DNA of 64,000 bases, taken from Adiantum capillus-veneris. Lineage: Eukaryota > Streptophyta > Polypodiopsida > Polypodiales > Pteridaceae. Of the stretch, positions 1 through 11,060 are shown piece by piece. The DNA lies in contig CM043947.1 of NCBI GenBank assembly GCA_014529385.2, positions 103,253,811 through 103,317,810 on the forward strand, in the 5' to 3' direction. The stretch's first letter is position 1. The number at the start of each line of letters is the position of its first letter. The notes under the pieces were generated by a model. It did not search any database, had not been told where the DNA came from, and worked only from the letters and a program-made list of their open reading frames with translations. The translations under genes and the position numbers were made by a program.

Positions 1-431
1 GGTGGCCGGATTTCCTTGGTCGGTGGCTGATTTCTAGGAGGACTTGTCTACCCAAAAGCGGCTACTCATGGACGCATGGGAGAGTCCTACTTGAACTTGG
101 CTATCTAAGGGCAGCTACACATGGGCGTTTAGAGGCTCCCTTACATCTATATAAGGAAGCCTTCTCATGAGTAATTTGGTAGAATGATGTGCACACTTGA
201 CGCACACAACACATCCTTGTGTAAGGATCGTTAGTCCCTTTTATTCCTACTTTCTCTAGTTGTCTAAATCGCCATCTAAGCTCTACCTTGAGAGCGCATG
301 GGTGGATGATGCCATCACTTTGTAATAGTGTGCTAATCTAAAGTTTTTGATTTTCCACTAATCTACTTTGCATCGTATCTCTCTCTACTCTCCTTGCTGC
401 AAGATCCTTATTGTATTCCGCATTTCTTACA
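1..431 (+). repeat. 5' LTR (3' part) of a Ty1/copia element
   Basis: The segment ends in TTACA directly before a primer-binding site, as an LTR does. It contains a TATATAA box near 149-156, so promoter, transcript start and U5 probably lie here. An inverted relative is at 5867-6340, which confirms it as a repeat unit. The true 5' end, expected to begin TGTTGGTATA like the 3' LTR at 4721, lies outside the window. Confidence 0.8.
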
Positions 432-443
432 TGGTATCAGAGC
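432..443 (+). promoter_or_regulatory. Primer-binding site, initiator tRNA-Met type (copia)
   Basis: TGGTATCAGAGC directly follows the LTR end. It is complementary to the 3' end of plant initiator tRNA-Met, the usual minus-strand primer of plant copia elements and many chromoviruses. The same 12-mer follows the LTRs ending at 15019 and 32494. Confidence 0.92.
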
Positions 444-503
444 ACTAGGTGCTTGTAGCTAAGAAAGTACGAGAAGTACTTGTATTACTTTGTAAAATCG
501 ATT

Positions 504-3500
504 ATGTCGGCCTCTTCAAGTGTTGTTGTCGGTGCTACTCCGCTTCTCATTCGTCCACCAGCATTCACCGAAGGAAAGCTTGATGGCACCAACTACACAT
601 TGTGGAAATTCAAATTTTCGCAATTCTGGATTCATATGAATTGCTGGATACTGTTTTAGGCCAAATAGTGCAGACCTAGAGCCCACTGCAACAAATGATC
701 CGGCAAATCCAAGCGTTGTAATTTCCCCATATGCTACTCTTCTACGTGCCTAGAAAAGAAGGAATGCAGATGCATTATGCGCCATTTTCATGTGTGTAAG
801 TGATTCTGTCCTCACTTTGATTCAGCATACCACTAAAGCACATGAAGCTTGGAACATATTGGCTTGCCAATATGAGGTGCACAATCACACCAAAATTCAA
901 AATCTGGCAAATCAACTTGCTACTGAGAAACTTGTTGATGGAGAGAAAGTGGAGGAGGCCTTTATCAAGTGGATTAAGGACCTCCAAGATCAATTAGCTG
1001 TTGTTGATGTGGCTATTTATCCAAAAGATTTAGCTCGGCGCTGCATTTGCATACTTCCAGCGAGATATGATGGTCTTGTTACGGCACTCAACACTCAAGT
1101 TCGTCCAACCCCTCTTATGCTTGAAGAACTGAGTGCAATGTTGCTTGAAGAGGAGCTATGACTCAAAACCAGGGATGGTGGAGGTAATGCTGCCTTCACA
1201 GCCAATGCAAAAGGCAAGGGAACTAGGTCAAATGCTTCTAAGAAGAAGCCCAAGGAGAGGAAGATTTCAGGTAGTTGTTTTTACTGTGACAAGAAGGGTC
1301 ATGCTGTTAAAGACTGCAGAAAGAAGAAAGAAAACGAGAAGAATGGCACCATGAAAGCTTCTTGGAAGGAAAGAAAATCCTTCAACAATGGTGAAACAGA
1401 CCTTGAACTATGGGCCGTCATAGAAGAGGTATGCTCATCAGCACAAACTCCACTTGTTGATGTTTCTTGGATTCTAGATAGTGGTGCTTCCCGACATATG
1501 ACTAGCAAGAAAGACTGGTATAGTTCCTGGAAGCCTCTACAGGAACCCATAAGTGTAATTGTTGGGAATAATGCCAAATGTCCAGCCGAAGGGTCTGGGA
1601 CACTTTCTTTTTTAGCAGCTACAGGTGAAACTAAAGAGCTCTCTGATGTGTCATATGTGCCTCAAGTCAAGAAGAATTTATTGTCCATTGCTGCAATCAT
1701 TGGTCATGATCTTGAAGTCCGTTTCAAGAAAAATGGAGCAAAAATCTTGGATTCTAAAGGCAACACAGTGGGAAAGGGCGTAAGGCGCAACAACCTCTAC
1801 GACTTTTTGCACTTATGGTCACTACAGAAAAAGGTACAACTCAATTATGGCATGAGAGATTTGGTCACTTAAGCATTGCTGTGCTAGAAGAGATGCAAAA
1901 ATCTGGGATGGTGGCACACATGCCTCAAATCTCATATATGAATGAAGTTTGTGATTGGGCAAGCAAAAAAGAAATGAATTTCCACAAGAGAGTATTAATC
2001 GAGCTCAGTCTCCTCTAGAGTTGGTACACACAGATCTCTGTGGAAAAATGTCTACATACGCTTTGGGTGGATCTTTCTACTTTTTGCTATTAGTCGACGA
2101 CTTTAGTAGAAAGATGTGGGTGTATTTCATTCGTGAGAAGTCTGAAGCTTTTGGAAAGTTTAAAATGTGGCAAAAGCTTGTAGAAAATGAAACATGAAAG
2201 AAGGTGAAGAAGCTTCGCACAGATCGAGGAGGATAATTCATCTCAAATAAATTCAACAATTACTGCAACGAGCATGGCATAAAACGACACCTTACTACAG
2301 CTTACACACCACAACAAAATGGCGTTGTGGAGCGTCTCAATTGGATGGTGGTAGAAATGGCAAGGTGTATGCTCAAAGCCAAGGGTATGCCAGATTCCTT
2401 TTGGGCCGAAGCAGTAAGTACAGTAGTGTACATTCTCAATCGAGCTACACAAAGGCTTTGAAAGGGAAAACACCTCAAGAAGCCTATTCAAGTAAGAAAC
2501 CTTCAGTCTTGCATTTCAAAACATTTGTGTGTTTTTGTTATGCATATATTCCTGATTCACAAAGAACAAAGTTAGAAGCCAAAAGCAAGAAGTTCGTATT
2601 TCTTGGATACAATGAAGAGTCTAAGGCTTATAGACTCTATGATCCAGAGGCAAACAAAATACTCACCAGTCGGGATGTGGTATTTGAAGAAGGTCCACAT
2701 ACGGTGGAGAAACCAGGTTCGTCCACTTTCTCATTAAATGAAGAAATAACTCACCATGTGCCATACCAAATTCAGGTAAAAACTCAAGAGGAGGAGTTGT
2801 TTGATGATGACTCAAATAAATCTAACCAACATGTTGCAACATAACAAGAAAATCCACTACCAAAGTAGGCTCAACAGCTTTTTGATGCTCAAAACCCTCA
2901 AGTTCACAACCCTCATGAAGAGGAGGGGGGTTTGCGACGGTAAAAAAGAATAGAGGAGCAAAAGAGAGCCTCCGAACATATCATCAACATGGCTCTCATG
3001 ATAGAAATTGTGGGCTCTATGAAGGAGAGAGCCTTCATCGACGAGGCCATGGCTGATTCAAAGTGGAAGGTAGCAATGCAGTCTGAATATGACAGCATCA
3101 CCAAGAATGACACTTGGGAGTTAGTGGATCGCCTCCAAAGAAGAAAGTCATCGGCACAAAACGGGTGTACAAGCTCAAGCAAAAAGATGATGGCTCTTTG
3201 AAAAAGTACAAATCTAGGTTAGTAGCACAAGGATTCTCTCAAGTCGAAGGGTTTGATATTAGTTACACCTTCGCTCCCACAGCTCGAATGACCACTATTC
3301 GTCTTGTGCTTGCTCTTGCTGCTATCTATTTATGGGTTGTTTACCAAATGGATGTTGTGTCTACATTTTTGAATGGAATTCTCAAGGAGGAGGTGTATAT
3401 TGAGCAACCACCAGGGTTTGAGATGACCCATTCAAAACAGAAGGTTTGCAGATTGAAGAAGGCTTTATATGGCTTGTAACAGTCTCCAAGAGCATGGTAT

Positions 3501-4652
3501 GTCATAATTGACAAGTTTTTAAAGAAACTTGGCTTTAGAAGAAGTGCTTCTGAAGCGAATCTATATGTGCTTAGAGAGAATGGAAAACAAGTCATTATTA
3601 TCTTGTGGCTTGTAACAGTCTCCAAGAGCATGGTATGTCAGAATTGACAAGTTTTTAAAGAAACTTGGCTTTAGAAGAAGTGCTTCTGAAGCGAATCTAT
3701 ATGTGCTTAGAGAGAATGGAAAACAAGTCATTATTATCTTGTATGTTGATGACTTGATAATCACAGATGACCACAAAGAGCTCATCCAACAAACTCGTGA
3801 GAGTTTGAGTTCTAAATTCGAAATGTCAGACTTAGGTTTGTTGCATTATTTTTTGGGGATTGAGGTTTGGCAATCCTCAAAAGGCATCTTCATCTCTCAA
3901 CAAAAGTATGCAACAGAGATCCTAAAAGCTTTTGGCATGATGGATTGCAAACCTGTGTGAGCACTCCAATGGAGGTAAATGCAAAACTCTCCATGGAAGA
4001 TTCTTCTCCCTTAATCGACATTAAAAAGTAGAGAAAACTTGTGGGAAGCTTAATTTTCTTATGCAACACTAGGCCGGATACTTCTTTTGCAGTAGGTGTT
4101 TTAAGCAGGTTTTCCAACCAACCAAGAGAATCTCATTGGAAGGCAGGTATGCTAGTTCTTAAGTACATCAAAGGTACTTTGGGCCATGGCATTGCCTATG
4201 GCATTGGCACAAATACTCTTAGTGGGTATTGGGACTCCGATTGGGCAAGAGATTGTGACTCTAGAAAGTCAGTTTTTGGAGTTTGTTTCTAACTTGGTTC
4301 TGGAGTGTTTTCTTGGATCAGCAAGAAGCAGCCAACCGTCGCTCTTTCTTCAAAGGAAGAAGAATATAAAGCTACTTGTTTTGCAGCTTGTGAAGCAGTT
4401 TGGCTAAGGCGAGTCCTCATGTACTTAGGTGTTTCTCTTCATTCAGCAACAACACTTCAATGCGACAACCAGAGTTGCATGGCGATTTCCAAGAACCCCG
4501 TCTTCCCTGCACTCACAAAGCATATTGAGGTTCAGTATCATTATGTTCGAGAGCTAATTGAGGATGAAATTGTGGAGCTAGAGTATTGGCCTACTGAAGA
4601 TAATTGTGCTGATATCTTCACCAAAGCTCTAGGGAAAGACCAACTACTTTGA
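504..4652 (+). pseudogene. Ty1/copia gag-pol polyprotein, broken
   Basis: Domain order is gag, protease, integrase, reverse transcriptase, RNase H, which defines Ty1/copia. Gag starts at the ATG at 504 with a LDGTNYTLWK motif, shifts frame near 621 and continues as a UBN2-like gag domain (790-1161). A CCHC knuckle (CFYCDKKGHAVKDC) is at 1276-1317. The protease motif WILDSGASRHMT starts at 1468. A pre-integrase HERFGHLS motif is near 1848, followed by integrase pieces with DDFSRKMWVYF and the PQQNGVVER motif at about 2312. Reverse transcriptase spans about 3000-3980, with YVDDLIIT at about 3742. RNase H (QPTVALSSKEEEYKA) ends at 4652. Several frameshifts, stop codons and a 136-bp duplication in the RT make it non-functional. 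In a living element this single polyprotein would be cut by the protease in cytoplasmic particles. Confidence 0.93.
3471..3742 (+). repeat. 136-bp tandem duplication inside the copia RT
   Basis: Bases 3471-3606 and 3607-3742 are near-identical direct copies; a G/T difference shortly after GGTATGTCA is visible. 136 is not a multiple of three, so the duplication shifts the reading frame just before the YVDD motif. Both copies carry TAA where the family normally has a lysine codon in its YGLKQSPRAW motif, so the stop predates the duplication. Confidence 0.93.
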
Positions 4653-4710
4653 CATCTTCATCAACTTGGAGTTGACACACGGCCAACATAGAGCATCTTC
4701 GGGTGTTCAT

Positions 4711-4720
4711 TGAGGGGGGG
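4711..4720 (+). promoter_or_regulatory. Polypurine tract of the copia element
   Basis: TGAGGGGGGG abuts the TGTTGGTATA start of the 3' LTR. A purine run here primes plus-strand DNA synthesis in LTR retrotransposons. Confidence 0.85.
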
Positions 4721-5086
4721 TGTTGGTATACTTGCAATGCCCACCTCTCTTAGTTTTTCCACCACAATATATGTTGCACAGTTTGTAAGGCCCCCATATG
4801 AGGAGAAGCCAATGGTGTACATATATTTGGTGGATTCCAACTTTGCACGCTGATGAGATCTCTATTTGTGATCGTGGATGGTACTGAGCAAATTCAGGGG
4901 CAACTTTAGGGGCCGGACTTTTTTTACCCTTCGCCAAAATATTCCTTTTCGCCGAAATATCTTGGCCTGACGACAGCCGAAAGACAACCGGAATATCTTG
5001 GCCGGACGACAGCCGGAAGACAATCGGAAAATGGCCATCCAGTGGCCGGTGGTCCATGGATAAAATCTCTCCTTTATTCGTTGCAT
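4721..5086 (+). repeat. 3' LTR of the copia element, proximal part
   Basis: It begins TGTTGGTATA just after the polypurine tract. It contains a short internal repeat: the motif (C/G)GACGACAGCCG followed by AAGACAA occurs twice between 4970 and 5035. The LTR stops near 5086; the matching distal LTR half is found inverted at 5867-6340. The portion seen here corresponds mostly to sequence upstream of window position 1 in the 5' LTR, so LTR identity cannot be read. Confidence 0.75.
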
Positions 5087-5866
5087 ACTTGCTTGATTGT
5101 TCCTTCCTCATTATCTGCAAATCTTCCTTACTTCTCATTCATCAAACCCCCTATACATTAGAGTCCAGGTCACTATGATAAGTAGGTACTTTTAAATGTC
5201 ATGAAGTTTGAATTTCTCACTATTGATGAACAAGCATGTAGATTTCTCCCTCCTGAAGTAGCATGAGATCTATAAAACATGGCATGTTCGTTACGACCAC
5301 ATTCAACTAATCAAAATACATCCCAAATTCATTCATGAAGGAGTAGACATAGAATCAATTGACTACGATTGGATAAAAAAAAATTGACGAAGCCTATCTA
5401 GGATGCAACCAATGCAAACACCAGGTCAATAATCAAACAGTTATTTACAACTTGTATGAAGAAGTACTCTACTATTGTCCCCAAAGAGAACACATTGCAT
5501 ATGATCTATCTTCCCGTGCCTATAAATGCCTTTAACCCCCTCCTTATGAATATGAAATTGACTATGACCCAAAATCAGAAATTGATGATTTGTAGAATAA
5601 ACGCCTATGTTCCGATGAAAGAAGCAACAACTAGCTTTTCCAAAGCACCACATGTTCCCTAGTTCATGCAAGGTATAAGAAAGTTTGGAGATATTACCTT
5701 CTACAATATAGATAATATGAACCAAGATGAAATTATTTACTGCTAGAATACATGCACAATTGGACTTATATTAGAAAATTCTATTTGGAAGAATGAGTCA
5801 AAAAACTACAATAGAAGCTGTAATAAATAGATTCACAAGTATTCTAAAAGTTTGGTGGCAAATACT
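5087..5866. other. Unassigned segment between the split LTR halves, with possible decayed coding sequence
   Basis: No known family is recognised. Plus-strand translation shows amino-acid-like stretches with paired cysteines: a CNQCKH motif near 5410, then a Y-rich stretch and CPQRE near 5478. They sit in frames separated by stops and an apparent frameshift near 5380. It could be flanking genomic DNA (if 5087-6340 is inverted) or a decayed mobile gene. Confidence 0.3.
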
Positions 5867-6340
5867 TGTAAGAAATGCGGAATAAAATAAGCATCTAGTA
5901 GCAGGGAGAGTAGAGAGAGATACGATGCAAAGTAGATTAGTGAAAAATCAAAAACTTTAGATTAGCACACTATTACAAAGTGATGGCATCATCCACCCAT
6001 ACGCTCTCAAGGTAGAGCTTAGATGGCGCTTTAAACAAATGGAGCAAGTAGGAATACAAGGGACTAACAATCCTTACACAAGGATGTGTTGTGTGCGTCA
6101 AATGTGCACACCATTCTACCAAATTACTCATGAGAATGCCTCCTTATATAGATGTAGCTGCCAAGAACCCCATCTTCCATGCACGCACAAAGCATATTGA
6201 GGTTCAGTATCATTATGCCTTATATTTCGGCTCCTAAACGCCCATGTTATGCTGCCCTTAGATAGCCAAGTCCAAGTAGGACTCTCCCATGCGCCCATGT
6301 GTAGCCGCTTTTGGGTAGACAAGTCCTTATTATCAACCAT
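5867..6340 (-). repeat. Inverted distal half of the copia LTR
   Basis: It starts TGTAAGAAATGCGG, the reverse complement of the LTR end at 417-431, and matches bases of about 45-431 on the opposite strand up to the TAGACAAGTCC motif at 6316-6326. No primer-binding-site complement lies outside it, so this is an LTR end and not a second full element. A 57-bp patch copied from the RNase H region (6161-6217) interrupts it. Confidence 0.88.
6161..6217 (+). repeat. RNase H fragment pasted inside the inverted LTR
   Basis: Bases 6161-6217 match 4489-4545 of the copia RNase H coding region in the same orientation, with about four mismatches. In the intact LTR this place holds only a few unrelated bases. 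It looks like templated filler from repair, or from a template switch during reverse transcription. Confidence 0.88.
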
Positions 6341-6344
6341 GACT

Positions 6345-6915
6345 CGAATGTGTAGCTACACACTAGTTACTAGTTTAAATAACTCACCAATTTGTTCTTC
6401 AAGCTTATTGTGTTTCATGTCTTGATAATTACATTGAAGGGATTCATGATTAGCCTTTAGCATGAGGAGCAATAAAGTTTGTTTCTTTATTTGAGATGGT
6501 GAATTTTTCCTTTGATCATACCAAATTGAATAGAGTAGGTAGAAGGTGATACAATGTTTTTTCCCATGAGCCTTTTCTAGATGCTAACAATCACGGATGC
6601 ATAGGGCTCTAGGTTTAGCAGGAGTTTTGTGCACAAAAGAGGATTCTACTAGCATTTTGGAAGAAACCTATGTATAAGGCTCTATTTACAAGTTCAAAAT
6701 TGAAGTAGGCTATATATCTACAATCCAATTCTTTGGTAAATCAACTTCATACCAAGAAATTTGATCGCATCCTAACATATGAGAATGATCATAATTTGAG
6801 CACATAATTATATTTTGTCCCTTATGATCTTTCTCTGTTGCATTTATACACCCTTATATGAAACAATATACATATAATACGCTTTTATACATTCTATAAC
6901 TGTATTATACCCATA
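6345..6915. other. AT-rich stretch, no recognisable gene
   Basis: No open frame, RNA gene or repeat end is recognised on either strand. It separates the copia remains from the direct repeat starting near 6919. Confidence 0.5.
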
Positions 6916-6918
6916 TAT

Positions 6919-7323
6919 CCGTATAAAATAGAGTTCAATTGAAATACTTTTTGATCAAAATATTTATATATATATATATATAAATTGATCGATCGAAAAA
7001 AGTAATCTTTTGTAACTACTATAAAATAAGGGACCATATGGCTTGAAGTTTCATTGTTAGCATACACCACTACACCTACTTGGGAAGTAAAAAGTGAGCT
7101 ACAATAAAAAATAAAGAAATATATCCGTATAAAATAGAGTTCAATTGAACTATTTTTTTAATCAAAAAATATATATAACAAAAAATAGTTTGATGAAAAA
7201 AGTTATCTTTTGTGACTACTATAAACTTAGGGGACCATATGGCTTGAAGTTTTATTGTTAGCATACACCACTACACCTACTTGGGAAGTAAAAGGTGAGC
7301 TACAATAAAAAACAAAGAAATAT
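6919..7323. repeat. Two-copy tandem direct repeat of about 200-206 bp
   Basis: The unit starting CCGTATAAAATAGAG at 6919 recurs at 7125 (offset 206). The later motif CATACACCACTACACC recurs at 7061 and 7262 (offset 201). The copies differ by substitutions and small indels, mostly in an AT tract that includes a (TA)n run near 6965-6982 in the first copy. It is non-coding. Confidence 0.88.
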
Positions 7324-7324
7324 A

Positions 7325-7675
7325 ATAGACCGATTTATCTTTAAGGAAAATCTTAAAGATTAGCTTAGCTTTTGAGATACATCTCAAAAAGAATCGAATA
7401 ATTCAAGAAAAATCTTAAAGATTGATATAGTCTTTAAGAAAATAATGAAGTACTATTAAAAATGTTTCTACTTTGAGAGAGGTTGTAAATAGAAATACAA
7501 CTTAAATATTGGTTCAATATTTGAGAATCTGTAAAGATAGTCTCTTTTAAGAGAGATCTTAAAGAGAAATACCAGTTAAGATTAGTTTGGTATCAAAATA
7601 GGAAATATAAGTGCCCAATTCCAAAACAAAATGCTACGCACACTCTAGATACATTAAAAAATCCTCTTGTAAGAA
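7325..7675. other. AT-rich stretch with the repeated motif ATCTTAAAGA
   Basis: Variants of AAATCTTAAAGATT recur between 7340 and 7565. They are locally palindromic around TTAA. No coding sequence is seen. Confidence 0.4.
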
Positions 7676-7689
7676 GAGTGTTGGGAAAA

Positions 7690-8195
7690 GAGGGTTAAGA
7701 CCATTTGGGAGACTAAAGGTCCAAAATACATGAAGGTATGCATATGGAAGGTGCTATGGGGAGGCTTGCCTACTAGGATCAAGGTGCATGCTAGGGCGCT
7801 CGGATTTGACACCTACTCTGATTGTAGTTAGCCTCTAAAGACCCCCTTCATCTTTTCTTCAAGTGCCCTACCTCACGGGGGCTGGCTTCCAAGGGTTGCA
7901 AATGGGTACAGAGGACATGGAAGATCATATTCTTTATTGATGACTCAATCTTGGGAGGGCGTGGATTCCTAAGCCAAGCCATTTTGGTGTGCACCCAAAT
8001 TACTAGATTTTTCTACCTGAACAAGGTCTGGAAGTCTAGGAACCTTCGGGTATTTGAGGCCAAACTACCTATAGCCCATTTTGATGATATTTTGCACATG
8101 AGCACTGAGATCATCCATGGTGTTGGAGCAAGAAGAGCATGTTTGGACAAGGATGTAGAATGGATTCATGCATTGAGTTTCTTAAAACACTAAAG
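7690..8195 (+). pseudogene. LINE-type retrotransposon C-terminal fragment (zf-RVT region)
   Basis: Translation of 7690-8195 gives, across a frame change near 7830, the layout of the zinc-binding domain that follows reverse transcriptase in plant non-LTR elements: WKVLWGGLPTRIKVHARALG, then HLFFKCPTS, a W-rich spacer, and KVWKSRNLRVFE in the part from 7951. In LINE ORF2 this C-terminal domain takes part in RNA or DNA binding during target-primed reverse transcription. Endonuclease and RT are absent, in keeping with a 5'-truncated insertion, and stops interrupt it. No clear poly(A) tail is seen before the inverted repeat at 8340. Confidence 0.72.
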
Positions 8196-8414
8196 AGCGT
8201 AGGTTTTTCACCATTGGTTTTGTATCCTATGTGTTTGTGTCCAAGCTCCTATTGGAACCATAGCCCTCCCAAGGCACATGTAGTGCTTAAGGGAAATTGT
8301 ATCCTTTTCAAGTTAATATAATTTCTCTCAACTCACAACTGTTAGCGGGTCGCCGCGACGAACGTCTATAGCATAGCTTTCTGGCACTAACATAATGTCA
8401 ATACTCAGGGAAGC

Positions 8415-9490
8415 GAGTCGGATGGGGAATGAAGACTCATTAAGGGTGTCAACCTCAAGAAATGAACTTATGGAACAACAACATCTCTAGCACATGCAAA
8501 TCTATCACTCGCAAATTTGGCAACCTGCCTATTTCCTATGTCTCCACACTCAGTTATCAATTCATTTCGACACTCAAACAAATCCCACATGCTACAAAAG
8601 TTTAAGAGGAGGTCTAAGACACTTAGGGCCACTAACCTACCAAGTTTGGTTGCAATATGAGGAAGCACAAAAATCACGATCCATCATGATCAAGGTCTTG
8701 GAAACTACAATAGAACACACTTGAAAGGTTGCCCTATGGCTAGGAACACTCTCCTATGGTACGCATGTCAAAAAATAGTCATTAACGCACTCAAACATCA
8801 GATTTAGCATAGTAACACGTAGCCATAAATCAGAACAGAATCAACAAAGAATATACTTGAATGAAAGAGTAATGGAAAAGGAACACAATGCAAGTTTTGA
8901 AATCAAAATGTGATTACCATATTTCAAGATATGAGGATTACAAGACACATGAGAGTAGCCGCTCTCAGTCATACGCGTCAAACTCAAAAATTTGATAATG
9001 ATAAGGGTCCTTTTCCCACATTACAAAATGAGTTTTATACCTAGGGCTCTCTTGGCCGGTGGTCAATTTTACTAGGCTCAAACTCAATTACAAACTTTAC
9101 ATCTCAAGTGTAGCAAAAATAGAGTCAAGATGATCTGAATAAAATCAGAGACTTTGATTACAAGAGCTTTGCAAAAAATAATAGATATCAAAATTTGGGC
9201 TCAAAAATGAAGGGGTTGACTTGAAGGGCTCCCGTTTGGCTAGTTTGGTTGTTTTGGTTGCCAAAATTCCCCCCTTCCTAGTATTTTCACGTCCTCGTGT
9301 ACATTGTCTTGGTCTCCTCTGTAGTGCCTTCATGGTGTCTTTGCTTTTCTTGGGAAACTACTCAAATGATCTGATTGTATCCTTCTTTATTAATCTAGTG
9401 TGTGCTTTGTGAGTGTGCAAGTGAGTAACTTGAGTTTTTCACTCTTGGTTCAATCCCGAACTTTGCTGTTAACTCTCTGAAAGTATAATT
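8415..9490. other. Interior left part of the inverted-repeat element, no gene recognised
   Basis: On the minus strand there is a promoter-like TATAAAAC at 9033-9040, but no convincing coding frame. Short open frames here show no family motif. Confidence 0.35.
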
Positions 9491-10720
9491 AATGTGCTCT
9501 AATAAGCTATATGGTGGGCAGAAGATTCTTTGTCATGGAGTTGAAGATGGATGAATCAAGTTCAAAGAACCCTGTCGTGAATGCCTCTTCAAATGTTTTC
9601 ATGTAGTGAGAGGGCAAGAACATGACATAGGCATACAATCCCATGATTACATTTTGGCTTGGAATCTTTGTCTCTAGATCCCATCACAAGCCTCAGGTGC
9701 CTTTGAGGAAGACCTACCAAGGATGTTCCGCTACTTTTATGTCTTCAAATGCAGTGATGCATGTGATGACCATTTTGGCAATTTTCACAAGCATTTGGCA
9801 TGTCAAATCTGGAACATTCTTCATTTGGTTGATGAATCCTTGCAAATTGCGGACCATGTACTTTTTTGATGGAGGGACATTATTCATTGGCTTTGTGAGA
9901 ACTGGGTAGTGGAGCACCTCGAGTCTTTTGCTCTGCCATGCATAGAAATTATCCCAAGATCGCCATCTATTGATATGGAAAAAAGTCGGGTCGATCATGA
10001 GATGTTGTGGCACGTTTCCGTAGTATGTTTCATCAATTGGGCGCTTCTCAAACCACCTTTTCCTCCATATAGGGGTTGATTTTCAGCAATAGTTAGTGCT
10101 AGTTCTACTATTACATGGGCACCCCATTAATCCCCTTGGTGATTTGGCTCTAATGTCAGCAACATCTTTCTCTTCCATAAAAGGGATTTTTACTTCATCA
10201 GTGGAAGAGATATCATTTCATGCCCATGGTTTTTGACGACTTCATTAGGGGTGATCATCAAAAGTGTCACTGACTCAAGTAACTTGAGTTCATATTGCAT
10301 ATATTCTTTATGTAACGGGTCGTGCACTTTTGAGACCCATCTTTGAATCTCCGCCCTGGCATCTCTCATGTCTTCTGTGTCGTCAAAGTCATGAAACCCT
10401 ACCTTTGTAGACGTGCTTGGAAGATCTTAAGGGGGAAGATCCATGCTCACTTGCTATTTTCCAATTGTCAGTGCTGGGACTTCCACTATTGCTGACTGAG
10501 CCCTCATGGCACTAATGGCTACATATTTTTGTTGTAGCTCAAGGGAATGTGCTGCCAATTCTTCTTTTGCTTTAGCCAATTGCACTTTTAGTAGCTTGAT
10601 CTCGTCATCCTTTTGGCTATGAATTGCTTTATGGCCTACAGTCATGATCTATCGGTCATATTTTTTCTTGAGCTAGAGCTTCCTTGAGATCTTCTAGTTC
10701 TTACAATGTTGAGGTAGGAG
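9490..10720 (-). pseudogene. Unrecognised coding sequence with coiled coil, broken
   Basis: Read on the minus strand, successive frames look like one decayed protein. It begins with a heptad-like coiled coil (10645-10454, with DDEIKLLKVQLAKAKEELAA). An acidic region follows (about 10410-10270, motif FDDTEDMRDARAEIQRWVSK), then an aromatic-rich part (10090-9714, motif FFHINRWRSWDNFYAWQSKR), and a tail around 9640-9510 with YVMFLPSHYMKTFEEAF. Stops and frameshifts separate the blocks. I do not recognise the family. It lies wholly between the inverted repeats, so it is probably element cargo. Confidence 0.5.
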
Positions 10721-11060
10721 GTGATGAAGTAGAAGTGGGGGACTAGGGTGTCTTGCATTTACAAAAGCTGAGTGAGTGTGCTCTTGACTACCACGTATGA
10801 TTCCCCTAACTTGACAATCTTTTGCTGCTCTTTATTGAGCTCCTCTTCCAGCTGTTATTGCTCTTATGAGAATGAATGCTTTCCTCTTCCAGTTGTTATT
10901 GCTCTTATGACTGAATGCTTTCCAGCTGTTATTGCTCTTATGACTGAATGCTTTCCTCATTGAAGTTTTGCCCATCTAAGTAGCTATCCTGAGTATTGAC
11001 ATTATGTTAGTGCTAGATAGCTATGCTACAAATGTCCATTTGGGGGGCGACCCGCTAACA

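Larger units (their letters stand above)
8340..11060. mobile_element. Element bounded by terminal inverted repeats of about 70 bp
   Basis: Bases 8341-8410 (GTTAGCGGGTCGCC... to ...CAATACTCAGG) match the reverse complement of 10988-11059 over their length at roughly 80% identity; the inner half is nearly identical. With one more base the outer ends read TGTTAGCGGG...CCCGCTAACA. No transposase family is recognised inside; the interior carries minus-strand coding remains (about 9490-10720). A target-site duplication is not clear. Alternatives are a non-autonomous DNA transposon of unknown superfamily, or inverted LTR ends of the neighbouring minus-strand retroelement. Confidence 0.6.

Noticed and set aside
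9221-9412. Short plus-strand frame with hydrophobic C-terminus
   Set aside because: The composition is expected by chance; it is unsupported by any neighbour or motif.
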